Of a stretch of DNA of 64,000 nucleotides, positions 43,695 to 51,921 are shown piece after piece. Made by a program: the position numbers and the translations under genes. The notes beneath the pieces are model-generated. The model was not told where the DNA came from. It did no database searches and was given only the letters and a program-made list of their open reading frames with translations. Origin of the DNA: Paenibacillus camerounensis (lineage in GTDB: Bacteria > Bacillota > Bacilli > Paenibacillales > Paenibacillaceae); NCBI RefSeq assembly GCF_000723885.1, contig NZ_CCDG010000038.1, positions 24,715-88,714 of the forward strand. Reading direction: 5' to 3'. Within the stretch, counting starts at the first letter, position 1. Each line of letters starts with the position of its first letter.

Positions 43695-45071
43695 CTATTT
43701 AAAGACGGCAAATTTCAGTCCCCGTCCCTTTAGATAGCCAATAATTTCCGGAAGCGCCTGAACGGTAATCTGCTTCTCATGCAGCAGATAGATGCCTCCC
43801 GAAGGATCCGTCCTGTAAAAATAATCAAGAATGGCCTCCTTGCTCCCGGCCTTCCAGTCCTCCGGGTCTCGGTTCCAGAGCAGCACCTTGAGCTGCTGCC
43901 TGCCAGCCTCCTCGGCCAGCGCCCGGTTCACCGCTCCATAAGGCGGACGGAAAATGGTGACTGGCGCAGTGACAAGCTGCTCCAGTGACCGGTTCGCCCG
44001 CTCCAGATTGCTCCGGTTCTCCTCCGGCGAATTAGCCGTCATATCACTGTGATCCCAGGAATGATTCCCCACCGGCATTCCATGCTCCCCGGCATAGCGG
44101 ACCGCACCGGGATAACGGCTGATATTCCGGCCTATGAACAGAAAATTCGCCGCGAGCCCTTCCTTCGCCAGGATATCTACCAGCTGTTCGGTATATGGGG
44201 AAGGGCCGTCATCAAAGGAGAGGGCAACATAGCCCTCCGGCAGGCTGTATTCATAGCGGTCCCCGGACAGCTCAATTGTCTCATACAGCGGCTGCGGCTG
44301 AGCGGCCAGCTCCACTGGTACCGGAACAGGCCGGGCCGGCTGGCTCTGATTCGCGGGCAGCTGTAATCCGGCTGAGTCTGCTGGATTAGGTATTCCTGCT
44401 AGCCTGTGCATGGAATCCGGATCTGTATTTAGAGCCGCAGCAGCGCTGCCAGTACCCGCCGCCCTCCTTGTGTCTCCCGTCTGGACACTCGCTGAAGCCC
44501 TGTCTGTCTTCGCGCTATCCTCTTTGGCTTCAGCACTGTTTGCAAACAGCCACGTCTCCCCTCCGTCCATACGCAGCAGGAGCAGAGCCAGCACAAAGCC
44601 GAACAGCAGGCCGCGCAGCAGCACCGTCCGTTTATATTTAAGTCCCGATAATGCTGCCCGCTTATGTACTGAGGGTACTGAGATGTTGCGGATATTCTCC
44701 CCGGCCTCCTGCCGTGCTGCCTGCAGAGAGGGGGAATCTTCTTGTTCCTTCAGCGCACGCAGCTGCTCCCCGTAGCTCTCTGAGCAGTCAAAGTACAGGG
44801 TTTCGCTGAAGGTGTCCCGCATCCGGACCAGACTGCTGAAGTATGTATGGCGGAAAGGGTCCCATTTCATAGATAAAGACAGGCGCACCTTATGCCCGCT
44901 TAGGGGGACGAGCGCAGCGATTTGCAGATATGTATGTTCATCTATGCTGAGTATATGTCTTGTGCAGCCGTCCGGGCGGGTTATTCCCACCTCTAATTGA
45001 CAGCCTCCGTCCCGGCTTCTGAGCGCCAGCAGTTCGACCAGCAGACCAGAATGATTATTATGTACAGCCAT
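43695..45071 (-). CDS. Membrane-anchored polysaccharide deacetylase (NodB domain)
   Basis: A 458-residue protein. Residues 1-150 form an unrecognised cytosolic domain, about 152-168 are a transmembrane helix (LLRGLLFGFVLALLLL), about 170-265 a Ser/Thr/Ala/Pro linker, and 270-458 the NodB deacetylase outside the cell. Motifs: VALSFDDGPSPYT (Asp-Asp), GNHSWDHSDM (His-x3-His zinc site), FRPPYGAVN, LWNRDPEDW and a final YLLHEK. It should remove acetyl groups from wall or surface glycans. A coiled-coil protein gene ends five bases before its start, so the two form an operon. Confidence 0.88.
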   Translation of the reverse strand: MAVHNNHSGLLVELLALRSRDGGCQLEVGITRPDGCTRHILSIDEHTYLQIAALVPLSGHKVRLSLSMKWDPFRHTYFSSLVRMRDTFSETLYFDCSESYGEQLRALKEQEDSPSLQAARQEAGENIRNISVPSVHKRAALSGLKYKRTVLLRGLLFGFVLALLLLRMDGGETWLFANSAEAKEDSAKTDRASASVQTGDTRRAAGTGSAAAALNTDPDSMHRLAGIPNPADSAGLQLPANQSQPARPVPVPVELAAQPQPLYETIELSGDRYEYSLPEGYVALSFDDGPSPYTEQLVDILAKEGLAANFLFIGRNISRYPGAVRYAGEHGMPVGNHSWDHSDMTANSPEENRSNLERANRSLEQLVTAPVTIFRPPYGAVNRALAEEAGRQQLKVLLWNRDPEDWKAGSKEAILDYFYRTDPSGGIYLLHEKQITVQALPEIIGYLKGRGLKFAVFK

Positions 45072-45076
45072 ACCGT

Positions 45077-45796
45077 CTATGTATCCCCGTATTCTTCATT
45101 ACGTTCTGCGTCGGGACTGCCGCTGCTGAAGGGAGCGGTCATCCGGCTGGTAAAATCACTGATCATTCCGGAGAGATACGCCTTCTCCTGCCGTGCTGTC
45201 TCGTATTTCTGCTGCAGATGCCCGTTCTCCGTCTCCAGCCGGCTGATCTTCTCCTCCAGCTCAATAATCCGCCTGTGCTTATCCACATGGGCTTCATGAT
45301 GCTTCTGCATCAGCTTCGCGTACTTTTGCTGCTCCAGATCGAGCGTGCTTTTGAGCTCATCCACCTTCGCTGACATTGTATCCTGGAGCTCACGGAAATC
45401 CTCTAATACCTGATCGATCTTCAGATTCTTCTCGGACATCCGCTGCTCCAGCTCCTGAATATCCTTCTCCCGGTCTTCAATGACCTTGTTCAGATTCCGC
45501 AGCTCCTTGCCAAGCCGCTCAATATGGCTGCCCGAGTGATTCAGGCGGTCCAAGAGCTCATCATTGCTTGATTCAGCGTGCGCTCTGGCCTGAAGCATCT
45601 GCTCTACCGCAAAAATCAAATCCAGCGCCTTCTTGTCCGGCTGTGTCTTGCCAGCAGCGATCAGGCCGGACTGGCTGTCACTCCGGCTGCTGCTATCCGG
45701 CTCACCGGCAGATGCTTTCTCCTGCGGCGCCGGCGCTATCCCGGGATTCGGCACCCGTTCTGCCGCCTCTTTTTTCCTGAAAAAAGGACCTGCCAT
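45077..45796 (-). CDS. Coiled-coil protein paired with the deacetylase
   Basis: A 239-residue soluble protein. After a disordered, charged N-terminus (FRKKEAAERV and a Ser-rich stretch), residues about 55-215 are a continuous coiled coil with heptads such as LGKELRNLNKVIEDREKDIQ. No helix-breaking Pro and no membrane segment are seen. Start ATG follows GAGGTGATGGATAG. It lies five bases upstream of the deacetylase gene, whose cytosolic N-terminal domain is an obvious candidate partner; I infer a scaffold or localisation role. Confidence 0.78.
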   Translation of the reverse strand: MAGPFFRKKEAAERVPNPGIAPAPQEKASAGEPDSSSRSDSQSGLIAAGKTQPDKKALDLIFAVEQMLQARAHAESSNDELLDRLNHSGSHIERLGKELRNLNKVIEDREKDIQELEQRMSEKNLKIDQVLEDFRELQDTMSAKVDELKSTLDLEQQKYAKLMQKHHEAHVDKHRRIIELEEKISRLETENGHLQQKYETARQEKAYLSGMISDFTSRMTAPFSSGSPDAERNEEYGDT

Positions 45797-45982
45797 CTAT
45801 CCATCACCTCAAGATAAAATGTCAAAAAATGTCGAGCATTCACGAGATTATTATAGATGATTTATCCGGTCCGGAAGTGAGCCGAATTGTCTAACTTTAC
45901 GTTATATATCCAAAGGACTATTTTAACTGGCAAGGGATAATTATCCAAGCCTTTAGTCTGATAACCTCTTTATCGGAAAAGC

Positions 45983-46010
45983 AAAAAGCGCAGCCCGAAA
46001 GGACTACGCT
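45983..46010 (-). terminator. Terminator of the small GIY-YIG gene
   Basis: On the minus strand AGCGTAGTC and GGCTGCGCT pair (G-U included) around CTTTCG-like loop bases, then TTTTTGC follows, 18 bases past the stop codon. Confidence 0.75.
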
Positions 46011-46027
46011 GTCTGCAACTGAGCGGT

Positions 46028-46384
46028 TTATTTGTAGAGTACCTTCTCCACATTGTATTTCGCTCTGAGCTTGTTCACAATGTACGTTTCGTAAATCTCC
46101 CGGTCCACCGGATCTTCGACGATGCAGACTTCAATCTTCGTCACTTCGTCGCGGTGCGGCTTCATTACGGAGACACTATCCTCGAAATGCTTCTTGATCC
46201 GCGGTCTAAGCTTTCTGGCCTTGCCCACGAACAGCAGTTCATCCTTATCGTTGTAGAACATAAAGATGCCGCCCGCTTCCCGCGTAATCAGGTGAAAGTC
46301 GGTGAAGCCGTAAATATGGCTCAGCACCGGGTTCTCTTGCTTGAATATCGTGACTTCCGGTGCAGGAATGGTAATACTGATCAT
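46028..46384 (-). CDS. Small GIY-YIG-like nuclease domain protein
   Basis: A 118-residue protein. GGIFMFYNDKDELLFVGKAR (about residues 38-57) matches the GIY...YIG strand pair as GIF...FVG, followed by KLRPRIKKHF, the usual basic helix with Arg, and DREIYETYIVNKLRAKYN near the end, where the metal-binding Glu is expected. This is close to the first 90 residues of UvrC-type GIY-YIG domains. Standalone GIY-YIG proteins of this size are often DNA-repair accessories of unknown role. Monocistronic; ATG lies behind GAGGGAAGTGAGCTC. Confidence 0.8.
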   Translation of the reverse strand: MISITIPAPEVTIFKQENPVLSHIYGFTDFHLITREAGGIFMFYNDKDELLFVGKARKLRPRIKKHFEDSVSVMKPHRDEVTKIEVCIVEDPVDREIYETYIVNKLRAKYNVEKVLYK

Positions 46385-46446
46385 TTGAGCTCACTTCCCT
46401 CTTACATAGGCTAAGATTAAATAGTATCACAGATCAAACAGCCTGA

Positions 46447-47625
46447 CTATTGATGAAAAGGGCATTTCATGGAAGGTATGTCATCGGCAGGGTTCCTGTC
46501 CGGTCCCGCATAAGCCGGCTTCTGATAAATCAGGCCCGGGCTGAGGTTAAGCTCCTTCAGCTTGTTATCCTCCCAGATTGGGGTCGAGGATGGTGACATC
46601 GGCGGGATCAGCCAATGCCATTTGCCGGACACCTCCCGGCCCCTCTGCTTCTCCTGCTCCTGAAACCGGACAAACTGGTCAGCGGCTGTATGATGATCCA
46701 CAATGCTGACCCCCGCCTGCTTAAATGAATGCAGTACAGCGCGGTTCAGCTCCAGCAGTGCCCGGTCCTTCCAGAGCGAGGTATTGGTTGAACGGTCCAG
46801 CCCCAGCAGCTCAGCCACCGCCGGAAGGCGGTTATACCGTCCGGTATCCCCCAGATTGCGGGAGCCGATCTCCGTCTCCATATACCAGCCGTTAAACGGC
46901 GCAGCCGGGTACAGAACCCCGCCGATCTCCAGCAGCATGTCGGACACGACCGGAACAGCATACCAGCGCAGACCCAGCTCGCTGAACCGCCCAATCTCCG
47001 GATGGCTGAGCGGCACCTCCTGGACCAGTGCCTCAGGGATTGTGAACCAGCGCGGCGGCTCCTCCCCAATGCTGATAACCAGCGGCAGCACGTCAAAATC
47101 GCCCCCGCTGCCCTGCCAGCCGAGCTTGCGGCAGACTGCCGTAAAGGCATCCGAGGCCGGATCGCCGCGGCGGGGCTGTCCGTCTTCCTCCGGGTATCCG
47201 GCATACCGGATCAGCTGATGGTTCCAGATCCGGATGGCTGTCTCCGGTTCCCGGCCGCTGCGCAGCACGGTCATTACCGGACGGATACGTCCGCCGTTGC
47301 CGGCCCGCTCCAGATGCCGGAACAGCGCTTCCGCCACCTGATGGGCCGTCTCAGCCTGTCGGGCATCTATAACCTCCAGGGTATGCCAGAACAGCCGGCC
47401 GATACAGCGGCTGTTATTCCGCCAGGCCATTTTGGCACCGTGCGCAAGCTCTTCCGCTGTATGATGATAGGTTCCCGTCTGTCTGATTTCGTTATGTACT
47501 GCTTCTATGCGCTGTTTCAGCTCAGCAGGTGACTTCTCTAATTCACTGTAGCACTGCCGGAGGAAGGATTCAGCCTGTTCCAACTGTGCATGCATGCTTA
47601 ATTCGCTGCAGGTCTGTATTTCCAT
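46447..47625 (-). CDS. nos: Nitric oxide synthase oxygenase
   Basis: A 392-residue bacterial NOS consisting only of the oxygenase domain; it oxidises arginine to citrulline and NO using an external reductase. The heme-ligating Cys lies in AWRNNSRCIGR (about residue 74), the arginine-binding Glu in GWYMETEIGSRNLGD (about 245), and the pterin-site region in KWHWLIPPMSPSSTPIW. The length is a little above B. subtilis Nos (about 360) with an extra C-terminal tail ending MKCPFHQ. ATG after GAAAGAGGACCCT. It stands alone with no reductase gene nearby. Confidence 0.96.
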   Translation of the reverse strand: MEIQTCSELSMHAQLEQAESFLRQCYSELEKSPAELKQRIEAVHNEIRQTGTYHHTAEELAHGAKMAWRNNSRCIGRLFWHTLEVIDARQAETAHQVAEALFRHLERAGNGGRIRPVMTVLRSGREPETAIRIWNHQLIRYAGYPEEDGQPRRGDPASDAFTAVCRKLGWQGSGGDFDVLPLVISIGEEPPRWFTIPEALVQEVPLSHPEIGRFSELGLRWYAVPVVSDMLLEIGGVLYPAAPFNGWYMETEIGSRNLGDTGRYNRLPAVAELLGLDRSTNTSLWKDRALLELNRAVLHSFKQAGVSIVDHHTAADQFVRFQEQEKQRGREVSGKWHWLIPPMSPSSTPIWEDNKLKELNLSPGLIYQKPAYAGPDRNPADDIPSMKCPFHQ

Positions 47626-47798
47626 AGGGTCCTCTTTCTATAAATAGTGTGAATCTTTCCTGCAATCTTATATGATTATTTACAGGTAACCCGGCTCCGG
47701 CCGGTAGGCGGGAAAGGCCTGAGCTTCAGCAACGGTCAATAGACCGCTATAATTATGAACGGAGCCTAATCACTCTGCGTCCGGCTGACTGGTACGCC

Positions 47799-47831
47799 GG
47801 CTGCCCCCTGCACCAAAAGGCAGAGGGCAGC
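47799..47831 (-). terminator. Hairpin downstream of the EcsC-like gene
   Basis: GCTGCCCCCTGC and GCAGAGGGCAGC form a 12-bp stem with one G-U pair around ACCAAAAG, seven bases past the stop codon on the minus strand. No T-tract follows. Confidence 0.6.
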
Positions 47832-47837
47832 GCGCCA

Positions 47838-48680
47838 TTATTGGTTATCCAGTTCAGCCAGCCTCTCTATAATTCTCCGTTTGCGGTAGAGCATCTGCGC
47901 CGCCTCCGCAACATCCTCGAGCGCCTTGCGGTTGGTAAAAGCGCCGAAGAACATTCCGGCAACCGGAACCGTCTGCAGCAGCTTCTTCCAGCCCCAATTA
48001 TCCCGGTATACCGTGATTACTTCCTTCCAGCCCTGGATTTTGGAGACCGCAGCATTGGTTCCTGCTGTAATATCCCCGTTACCTCCGGCCTGCAGGTTCA
48101 GCTCCCGAAGAATTGTCCGCTTGCCGACAATATCGGAAGAGGCGAATTGCATTACTTTTACGGTAAATATCCGTTCGGCCTTATCGGTAGGATCATAGCC
48201 GTAGCATAGACCGATCTCCTGAATGACCTTCAGCGACAGCCCCATTATCGCCGGGATATCTGCCGCCAGCGTGAACACACCGCCGAAGCCCGTTGTCGCC
48301 CCCTGCACTGTAGCGACATTCCGGCTGCTCCCGCTAAGCTTCTCTGCGGCTGCATCCATAACGGCCAGCGGATAAGGGCCCTGCTCCGGGGCGCCTGCTG
48401 ACCGGCTGGCAGCCTCCATCAGCTGACCCACCTTACGCCCGGCTACAAGGTAATTCCCCCCGTTCTGAATATAGCTGCCCAGCTCGTCCAGCAGCTTGCC
48501 TATCTTTTGATGAATTACCTTCGGGGTAACCTTGTCGAGCAGCTTGAACGGCAGTCGGGTGATCCGGTCCCAGATCATCAGCTTGTTCTGCTCCTTCTCC
48601 CATGCAGTGATTCCGGCAAGGGCAGCCAGTAACTCTTCCCGTGTCTCCAGTATTGCCGTAAGCTCCACATTATCCGGCAT
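47838..48680 (-). CDS. EcsC-family protein
   Basis: A 280-residue protein similar to EcsC. It begins with a helical region (WEKEQNKLMIWDRITRLPFKL), has the central Gly-rich GATTGFGGVFTLAADIPAIMGLSLKVI characteristic segment (two runs at about residues 128-154), EIGLCYGYDP, and the late IPVAG-like VPVAGMFFGAFTNRKALEDV. Two amphipathic or membrane-associated stretches are visible but no clear transmembrane topology. EcsC proteins accompany some ABC transporters and are implicated in lipid or secretion processes; the function is not established. Here there is no ABC partner. Confidence 0.85.
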   Translation of the reverse strand: MPDNVELTAILETREELLAALAGITAWEKEQNKLMIWDRITRLPFKLLDKVTPKVIHQKIGKLLDELGSYIQNGGNYLVAGRKVGQLMEAASRSAGAPEQGPYPLAVMDAAAEKLSGSSRNVATVQGATTGFGGVFTLAADIPAIMGLSLKVIQEIGLCYGYDPTDKAERIFTVKVMQFASSDIVGKRTILRELNLQAGGNGDITAGTNAAVSKIQGWKEVITVYRDNWGWKKLLQTVPVAGMFFGAFTNRKALEDVAEAAQMLYRKRRIIERLAELDNQ

Positions 48681-48852
48681 ACAATCCCCTCCTTATTGTT
48701 AACCTTTTGCCCGCTGCGGCAGGCTGCGCTGCTGTTGAGGTTCTACGCAGGGCCTGTACCGGCGGTTTCGCATCTCTTAGATGATTAACCGGAATAAGCA
48801 GGCTTGAATGCCGGACTGCAGAAACCATCCGGGCTTTCAGAGCCGTTCACAG

Positions 48853-48884
48853 AAAAAAGACACTCCCGGACCATGCCGGGAATG
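48853..48884 (-). terminator. Terminator of the 92-aa gene at 49192
   Basis: On the minus strand CATTCCCGG and CCGGGAGTG pair around CATGGT, then TCTTTTTTC follows. Confidence 0.82.
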
Positions 48885-48913
48885 CCGGAACCCTGCTGCG
48901 GATGCAGCCTCAA

Positions 48914-49192
48914 TCAATCCTCAAACGGTCCAGGCTGCTTCAGTCCGGCCAGCCTTTCCTTTTCATCGGCCAGCCTTTCTTCACTCAGCTCCACACCATG
49001 TCCGTCAACCGAACCTTCCGGTGCATGGCGGACGGCTTCCTCGGCGTGCTCCAGACTGTTCTCCGCCTGGGCCAGCGTCTGCTCATTCGGGTGGCTGAGC
49101 GCCTGGGACACTGCATTATGCAGCTTGGTTACCGAATCCTGCGCCTGATCAACCGTGCTGTTACTCCGCAGGCTGGACTCATAATGTTTCAT
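48914..49192 (-). CDS. Acidic helical 92-aa protein, unknown
   Basis: A soluble, Glu/His-rich, mostly helical protein (MKHYESSLRSNSTVDQAQDS...). The helix LAQAENSLEHAEEAVRHAP is amphipathic. I recognise no family. The frame opens eight codons earlier, but the ATG at 49192 lies behind AGAAGGGGGAATATCAGGA and gives a normal start. Terminator directly downstream, so monocistronic. Confidence 0.65.
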   Translation of the reverse strand: MKHYESSLRSNSTVDQAQDSVTKLHNAVSQALSHPNEQTLAQAENSLEHAEEAVRHAPEGSVDGHGVELSEERLADEKERLAGLKQPGPFED

Positions 49193-49281
49193 TCCTGATA
49201 TTCCCCCTTCTCTCACGCTGTCGTTCCTCTTTAGGATGGATAGGGGGAAGCGTTCTTATGCACCGGGCAAGGCCGTGCAGC

Positions 49282-50694
49282 TTAGATTAGAAAGATGGCG
49301 GTGACCGTCATCGCCGCCAGGCCCAGCAGGACCGGCTTCAGATTGCGCCGGGCCAGCTCGAACGGGCTGACGCCGCAGATGGCGGCAGCGGGGATGAGCG
49401 CCCACGGGATCAGGGTGCCGCCGCCGACCCAGATGGCGGCTACCTGCCCAAGGGCGGTCAGTGTGGCGGCGCCGGAATGGATCGCCGCCGCGAACATCTG
49501 GGCAATCGAGCCGGCCAGCGAGATGCCGGAGAAGCCGGAGCCGTCGAGACCGGTGATCGCGCCGATCACCGTCAGCGTTACGGCGGATGCTGCGCCGTTC
49601 AGCGGCACATGCTCCGCCAGGGCGACGCCGAGGTCGTTCACGATGCCGTGCGAGCCGTCCGGCAGCGCGTTGCCGTACAGCGCGGTGAATGCGGAGTCGC
49701 CGAGATAGAAGAACGCGGCGATCGGGATAACCGGGCCAAATACCTTAAAGCCGAAGACGAAGCCTTCAATAAGGTAGGAGGTCGTCTTCTCCAGACCCTG
49801 ATTACGGTGTGCCAGCAGCGTGGTCACAATCAGAATGAGTACAGCCGTGCCGCCGACAAGCGCTGTCGCATCGCCTCCCTGCAGGTTCAGGACGAACATG
49901 CAGATGACATCGAGCAGGAACAGCAGCGGGATGGCGGCAGCCAGCCCTTTGCGCAGCCCTGCACTCATATAGACCGGAGCCGACTCATCCGGTCCGGATG
50001 CCGCGAGGTCTGAGGACCCTTTTCCCGTAACAAGTCCGTCTCTCCAGGTTCCGTTCTTCTGGTCCCTGCGCATCATCCAGAAAGCGGTAACCGTAGTCAC
50101 CAGCCCCATGACAATGACCAGCGGTACACTCGCCTGCATCACACTGGATACCGGAAGGCCGGCCGCATCAGCTGTCAGCTTCGGCGCGCCCTGAATAATG
50201 TAATCGCCTGATAAGGCGATGCCGTGCCCGAACAGGTTCATCGCCATCGCCGCCCCGAGTGCCGGAAGACCGACACGGACCGCCACCGGGAGCAGCACAG
50301 CACCGACCAGCGCAACCGCGGGTGAAGGCCAGAAGAACAAGGAGGTCACCATCATAATCAGCCCGATGCCCCAGTAAGCCATCGCCGGCGTCCGCAGGAA
50401 GCGGGTGAGCGGAGCGACCATCGTTTCATTGATGCCTGTAATGATCAGAATCCGGCTCATCGCCACAATAATGGAGATAATCATAATGGTGCCCATCAGT
50501 TCCTTGGTCGCGTAAATGAACGAATTGAATATTCCCGATACGGAGCCGGTTACGGTCGATGTAGCCAGCAGCCCCAAGGCCAAAATCCCGGCCACACAGA
50601 TCATTGTCGTATCACGGCGCCGGATCAGCAGCGCCAGAATGAATACGATAAAAACCAGATATACATAGTGGATTGCACTTAAATGGATGCCCAT
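49282..50694 (-). CDS. Polytopic permease, ion-transporter-superfamily-like
   Basis: A 470-residue membrane protein with about twelve helices in two related halves. First half: MAYWGIGLIMMVTSLFFWPSPAVALVGAVLL and GHGIALSGDYIIQGAPKLTADAAG; second half: TGLDGSGFSGISLAGSIAQMF and HSGAATLTALGQVAAIWVGGG. Gly/Ser/Pro-rich re-entrant stretches in each half are typical of the ion-transporter superfamily of anion and organic acid carriers. I recognise the sequence type but not a named family, so the substrate is open. ATG after AAAGGAGGCGCGCTTCACA. Neighbours give no hint. Confidence 0.7.
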   Translation of the reverse strand: MGIHLSAIHYVYLVFIVFILALLIRRRDTTMICVAGILALGLLATSTVTGSVSGIFNSFIYATKELMGTIMIISIIVAMSRILIITGINETMVAPLTRFLRTPAMAYWGIGLIMMVTSLFFWPSPAVALVGAVLLPVAVRVGLPALGAAMAMNLFGHGIALSGDYIIQGAPKLTADAAGLPVSSVMQASVPLVIVMGLVTTVTAFWMMRRDQKNGTWRDGLVTGKGSSDLAASGPDESAPVYMSAGLRKGLAAAIPLLFLLDVICMFVLNLQGGDATALVGGTAVLILIVTTLLAHRNQGLEKTTSYLIEGFVFGFKVFGPVIPIAAFFYLGDSAFTALYGNALPDGSHGIVNDLGVALAEHVPLNGAASAVTLTVIGAITGLDGSGFSGISLAGSIAQMFAAAIHSGAATLTALGQVAAIWVGGGTLIPWALIPAAAICGVSPFELARRNLKPVLLGLAAMTVTAIFLI

Positions 50695-50844
50695 TGTGAA
50701 GCGCGCCTCCTTTCTTCTATAGCAGAATGGTGCTATATGCTATGCAGAAGGATGGGCTTAGGTTCGCAGGCTCCGTGCCGGTGCGACAAATTTCGAGGGA
50801 GTGTGTCTGGTCCGGCGTAATACCGCAGGCCAGGGAGGTGCAGA

Positions 50845-50871
50845 ATAAAACCGCCCCGGAGCCGGAGCGGT
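50845..50871 (-). terminator. Terminator of the SAM methyltransferase gene
   Basis: ACCGCCCCGG (50850-50859) pairs with CCGGAGCGGT (50862-50871) with one G-U around AG; minus tail TTTTATTC. Confidence 0.85.
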
Positions 50872-50881
50872 CTGAATGACT

Positions 50882-51658
50882 TTATCTTTTGACAGCAGTA
50901 ATCATGAACCGGTGTTCCATGCTTCCGATGTAGCCTTCCCGCTCCAGCTGCTGCTGAAGCTGAAGAAGGCGGTCATAGCACTTCTCTACCGAGAAGCCGG
51001 GGAATTCCCACTCTATAATCTTGGCAAAATACACCAGCGCCCCGGCATCCCTGAACCGCAGCAGCGGAAAGGCCTCAGCAGCTTCTGTAATCGCAAACCC
51101 GCAGCTCCGCAGCTCACTGCAGACCGGCTCCAGGCAAAAAGTATCGTCCGCAGGCGCTGCATCGTCACCCAGCAGAAACGCCGACAACCCGCGGTTGTTC
51201 TTTCCTCCGACCTGCTGGGTTATGAATACGCCGCCCGGCTTCAGAATCCGGTGCACCTCCCGGACTGAAAAGGCTTCATGCCGGTTCATAACCAGCTCAA
51301 ACGAATTCTCTGCAAACGGCAGCTCCTCATCCGAAAACACCGGTCTAAGCTCAATCCCGTGCGGCGGAAGAAGCTTCCTGCACAGCTCCACATTAGGCGG
51401 GTAGGCCTCAGTAGCATAAGTACGTCCCTTGGGAGGGGACAGAGAGAGCAGGAATTCTCCGCCCCCTGTGCCCATGTCCAGCAGGTTGCCTGTTGTGCCT
51501 CTTATATATGCTCTGACTGCTGCTTCATAATTCCAGGGCAATTGCTCCTCTTCCATCCGTCCGGACAGCGCGGAGAAATCCCATCCCCGGAAGGAGCTCT
51601 GCTCCTCCTGCAGCCAGCTTTGCTTCCAATTGTTCATGTCCATTTTGTCAGTTCCCAT
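50882..51658 (-). CDS. Class I SAM-dependent methyltransferase
   Basis: A 258-residue Rossmann methyltransferase. Motif I is GNLLDMGTGGGEFLLSL (about residues 54-70), motif II YATEAYPPNVELC, then FELVMNRHEAF (motif IV) and ILKPGGVFITQQVG (motif VI). MNRHE is a distinctive variant where many relatives have a catalytic Asp/Asn; the target is unknown, perhaps a small molecule. The frame extends 30 codons upstream, but the ATG at 51658, behind GAGAGGGGCATTATCG, is the better start since the extension would lie in a hairpin-forming leader. Confidence 0.85.
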   Translation of the reverse strand: MGTDKMDMNNWKQSWLQEEQSSFRGWDFSALSGRMEEEQLPWNYEAAVRAYIRGTTGNLLDMGTGGGEFLLSLSPPKGRTYATEAYPPNVELCRKLLPPHGIELRPVFSDEELPFAENSFELVMNRHEAFSVREVHRILKPGGVFITQQVGGKNNRGLSAFLLGDDAAPADDTFCLEPVCSELRSCGFAITEAAEAFPLLRFRDAGALVYFAKIIEWEFPGFSVEKCYDRLLQLQQQLEREGYIGSMEHRFMITAVKR

Positions 51659-51704
51659 CGATAATGCCCCTCTCGCATGTGTATGTTGTACGTTCTGCGG
51701 ATGA

Positions 51705-51790
51705 GGTGCAGCCGGGGACCGGCCCTGATAACAGTTCTGATTCTTCAAAAGCCCGGCGCGATCCTGTTATCAGATCAGTACGGCTGCACC
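51705..51790 (-). promoter_or_regulatory. Large nested inverted repeat in the leader of the methyltransferase gene
   Basis: Outer arms GGTGCAGCCG (51705-51714) and CGGCTGCACC (51781-51790) and inner arms CTGATAACAG (51725-51734) and CTGTTATCAG (51764-51773) are both perfect 10-bp pairs, nested, with a 29-base apical loop that contains a further GC-rich stretch. It lies 47 bases upstream of the methyltransferase start. Either an RNA leader element or paired protein-binding sites is possible. I recognise no riboswitch class. Confidence 0.6.
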
Positions 51791-51885
51791 GGGCAGTTAC
51801 CTCGTTTAATCACCATCATGACGGCCTCACTTTCGCTAGATAAGCTGATGCTGCATCTTTATAGTAGCATGGAGGCGCAGCAAGG

Positions 51886-51909
51886 GGGAAGCCTGACGGC
51901 TCCCCCCGA
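51886..51909 (-). terminator. Hairpin after the flavoprotein gene
   Basis: GGGGGAAGCC and GGCTCCCCCC form a stem around TGAC, directly past the stop codon on the minus strand. No T-tract, so termination is uncertain. Confidence 0.5.
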
Positions 51910-51921
51910 ACTTATAAGCTA

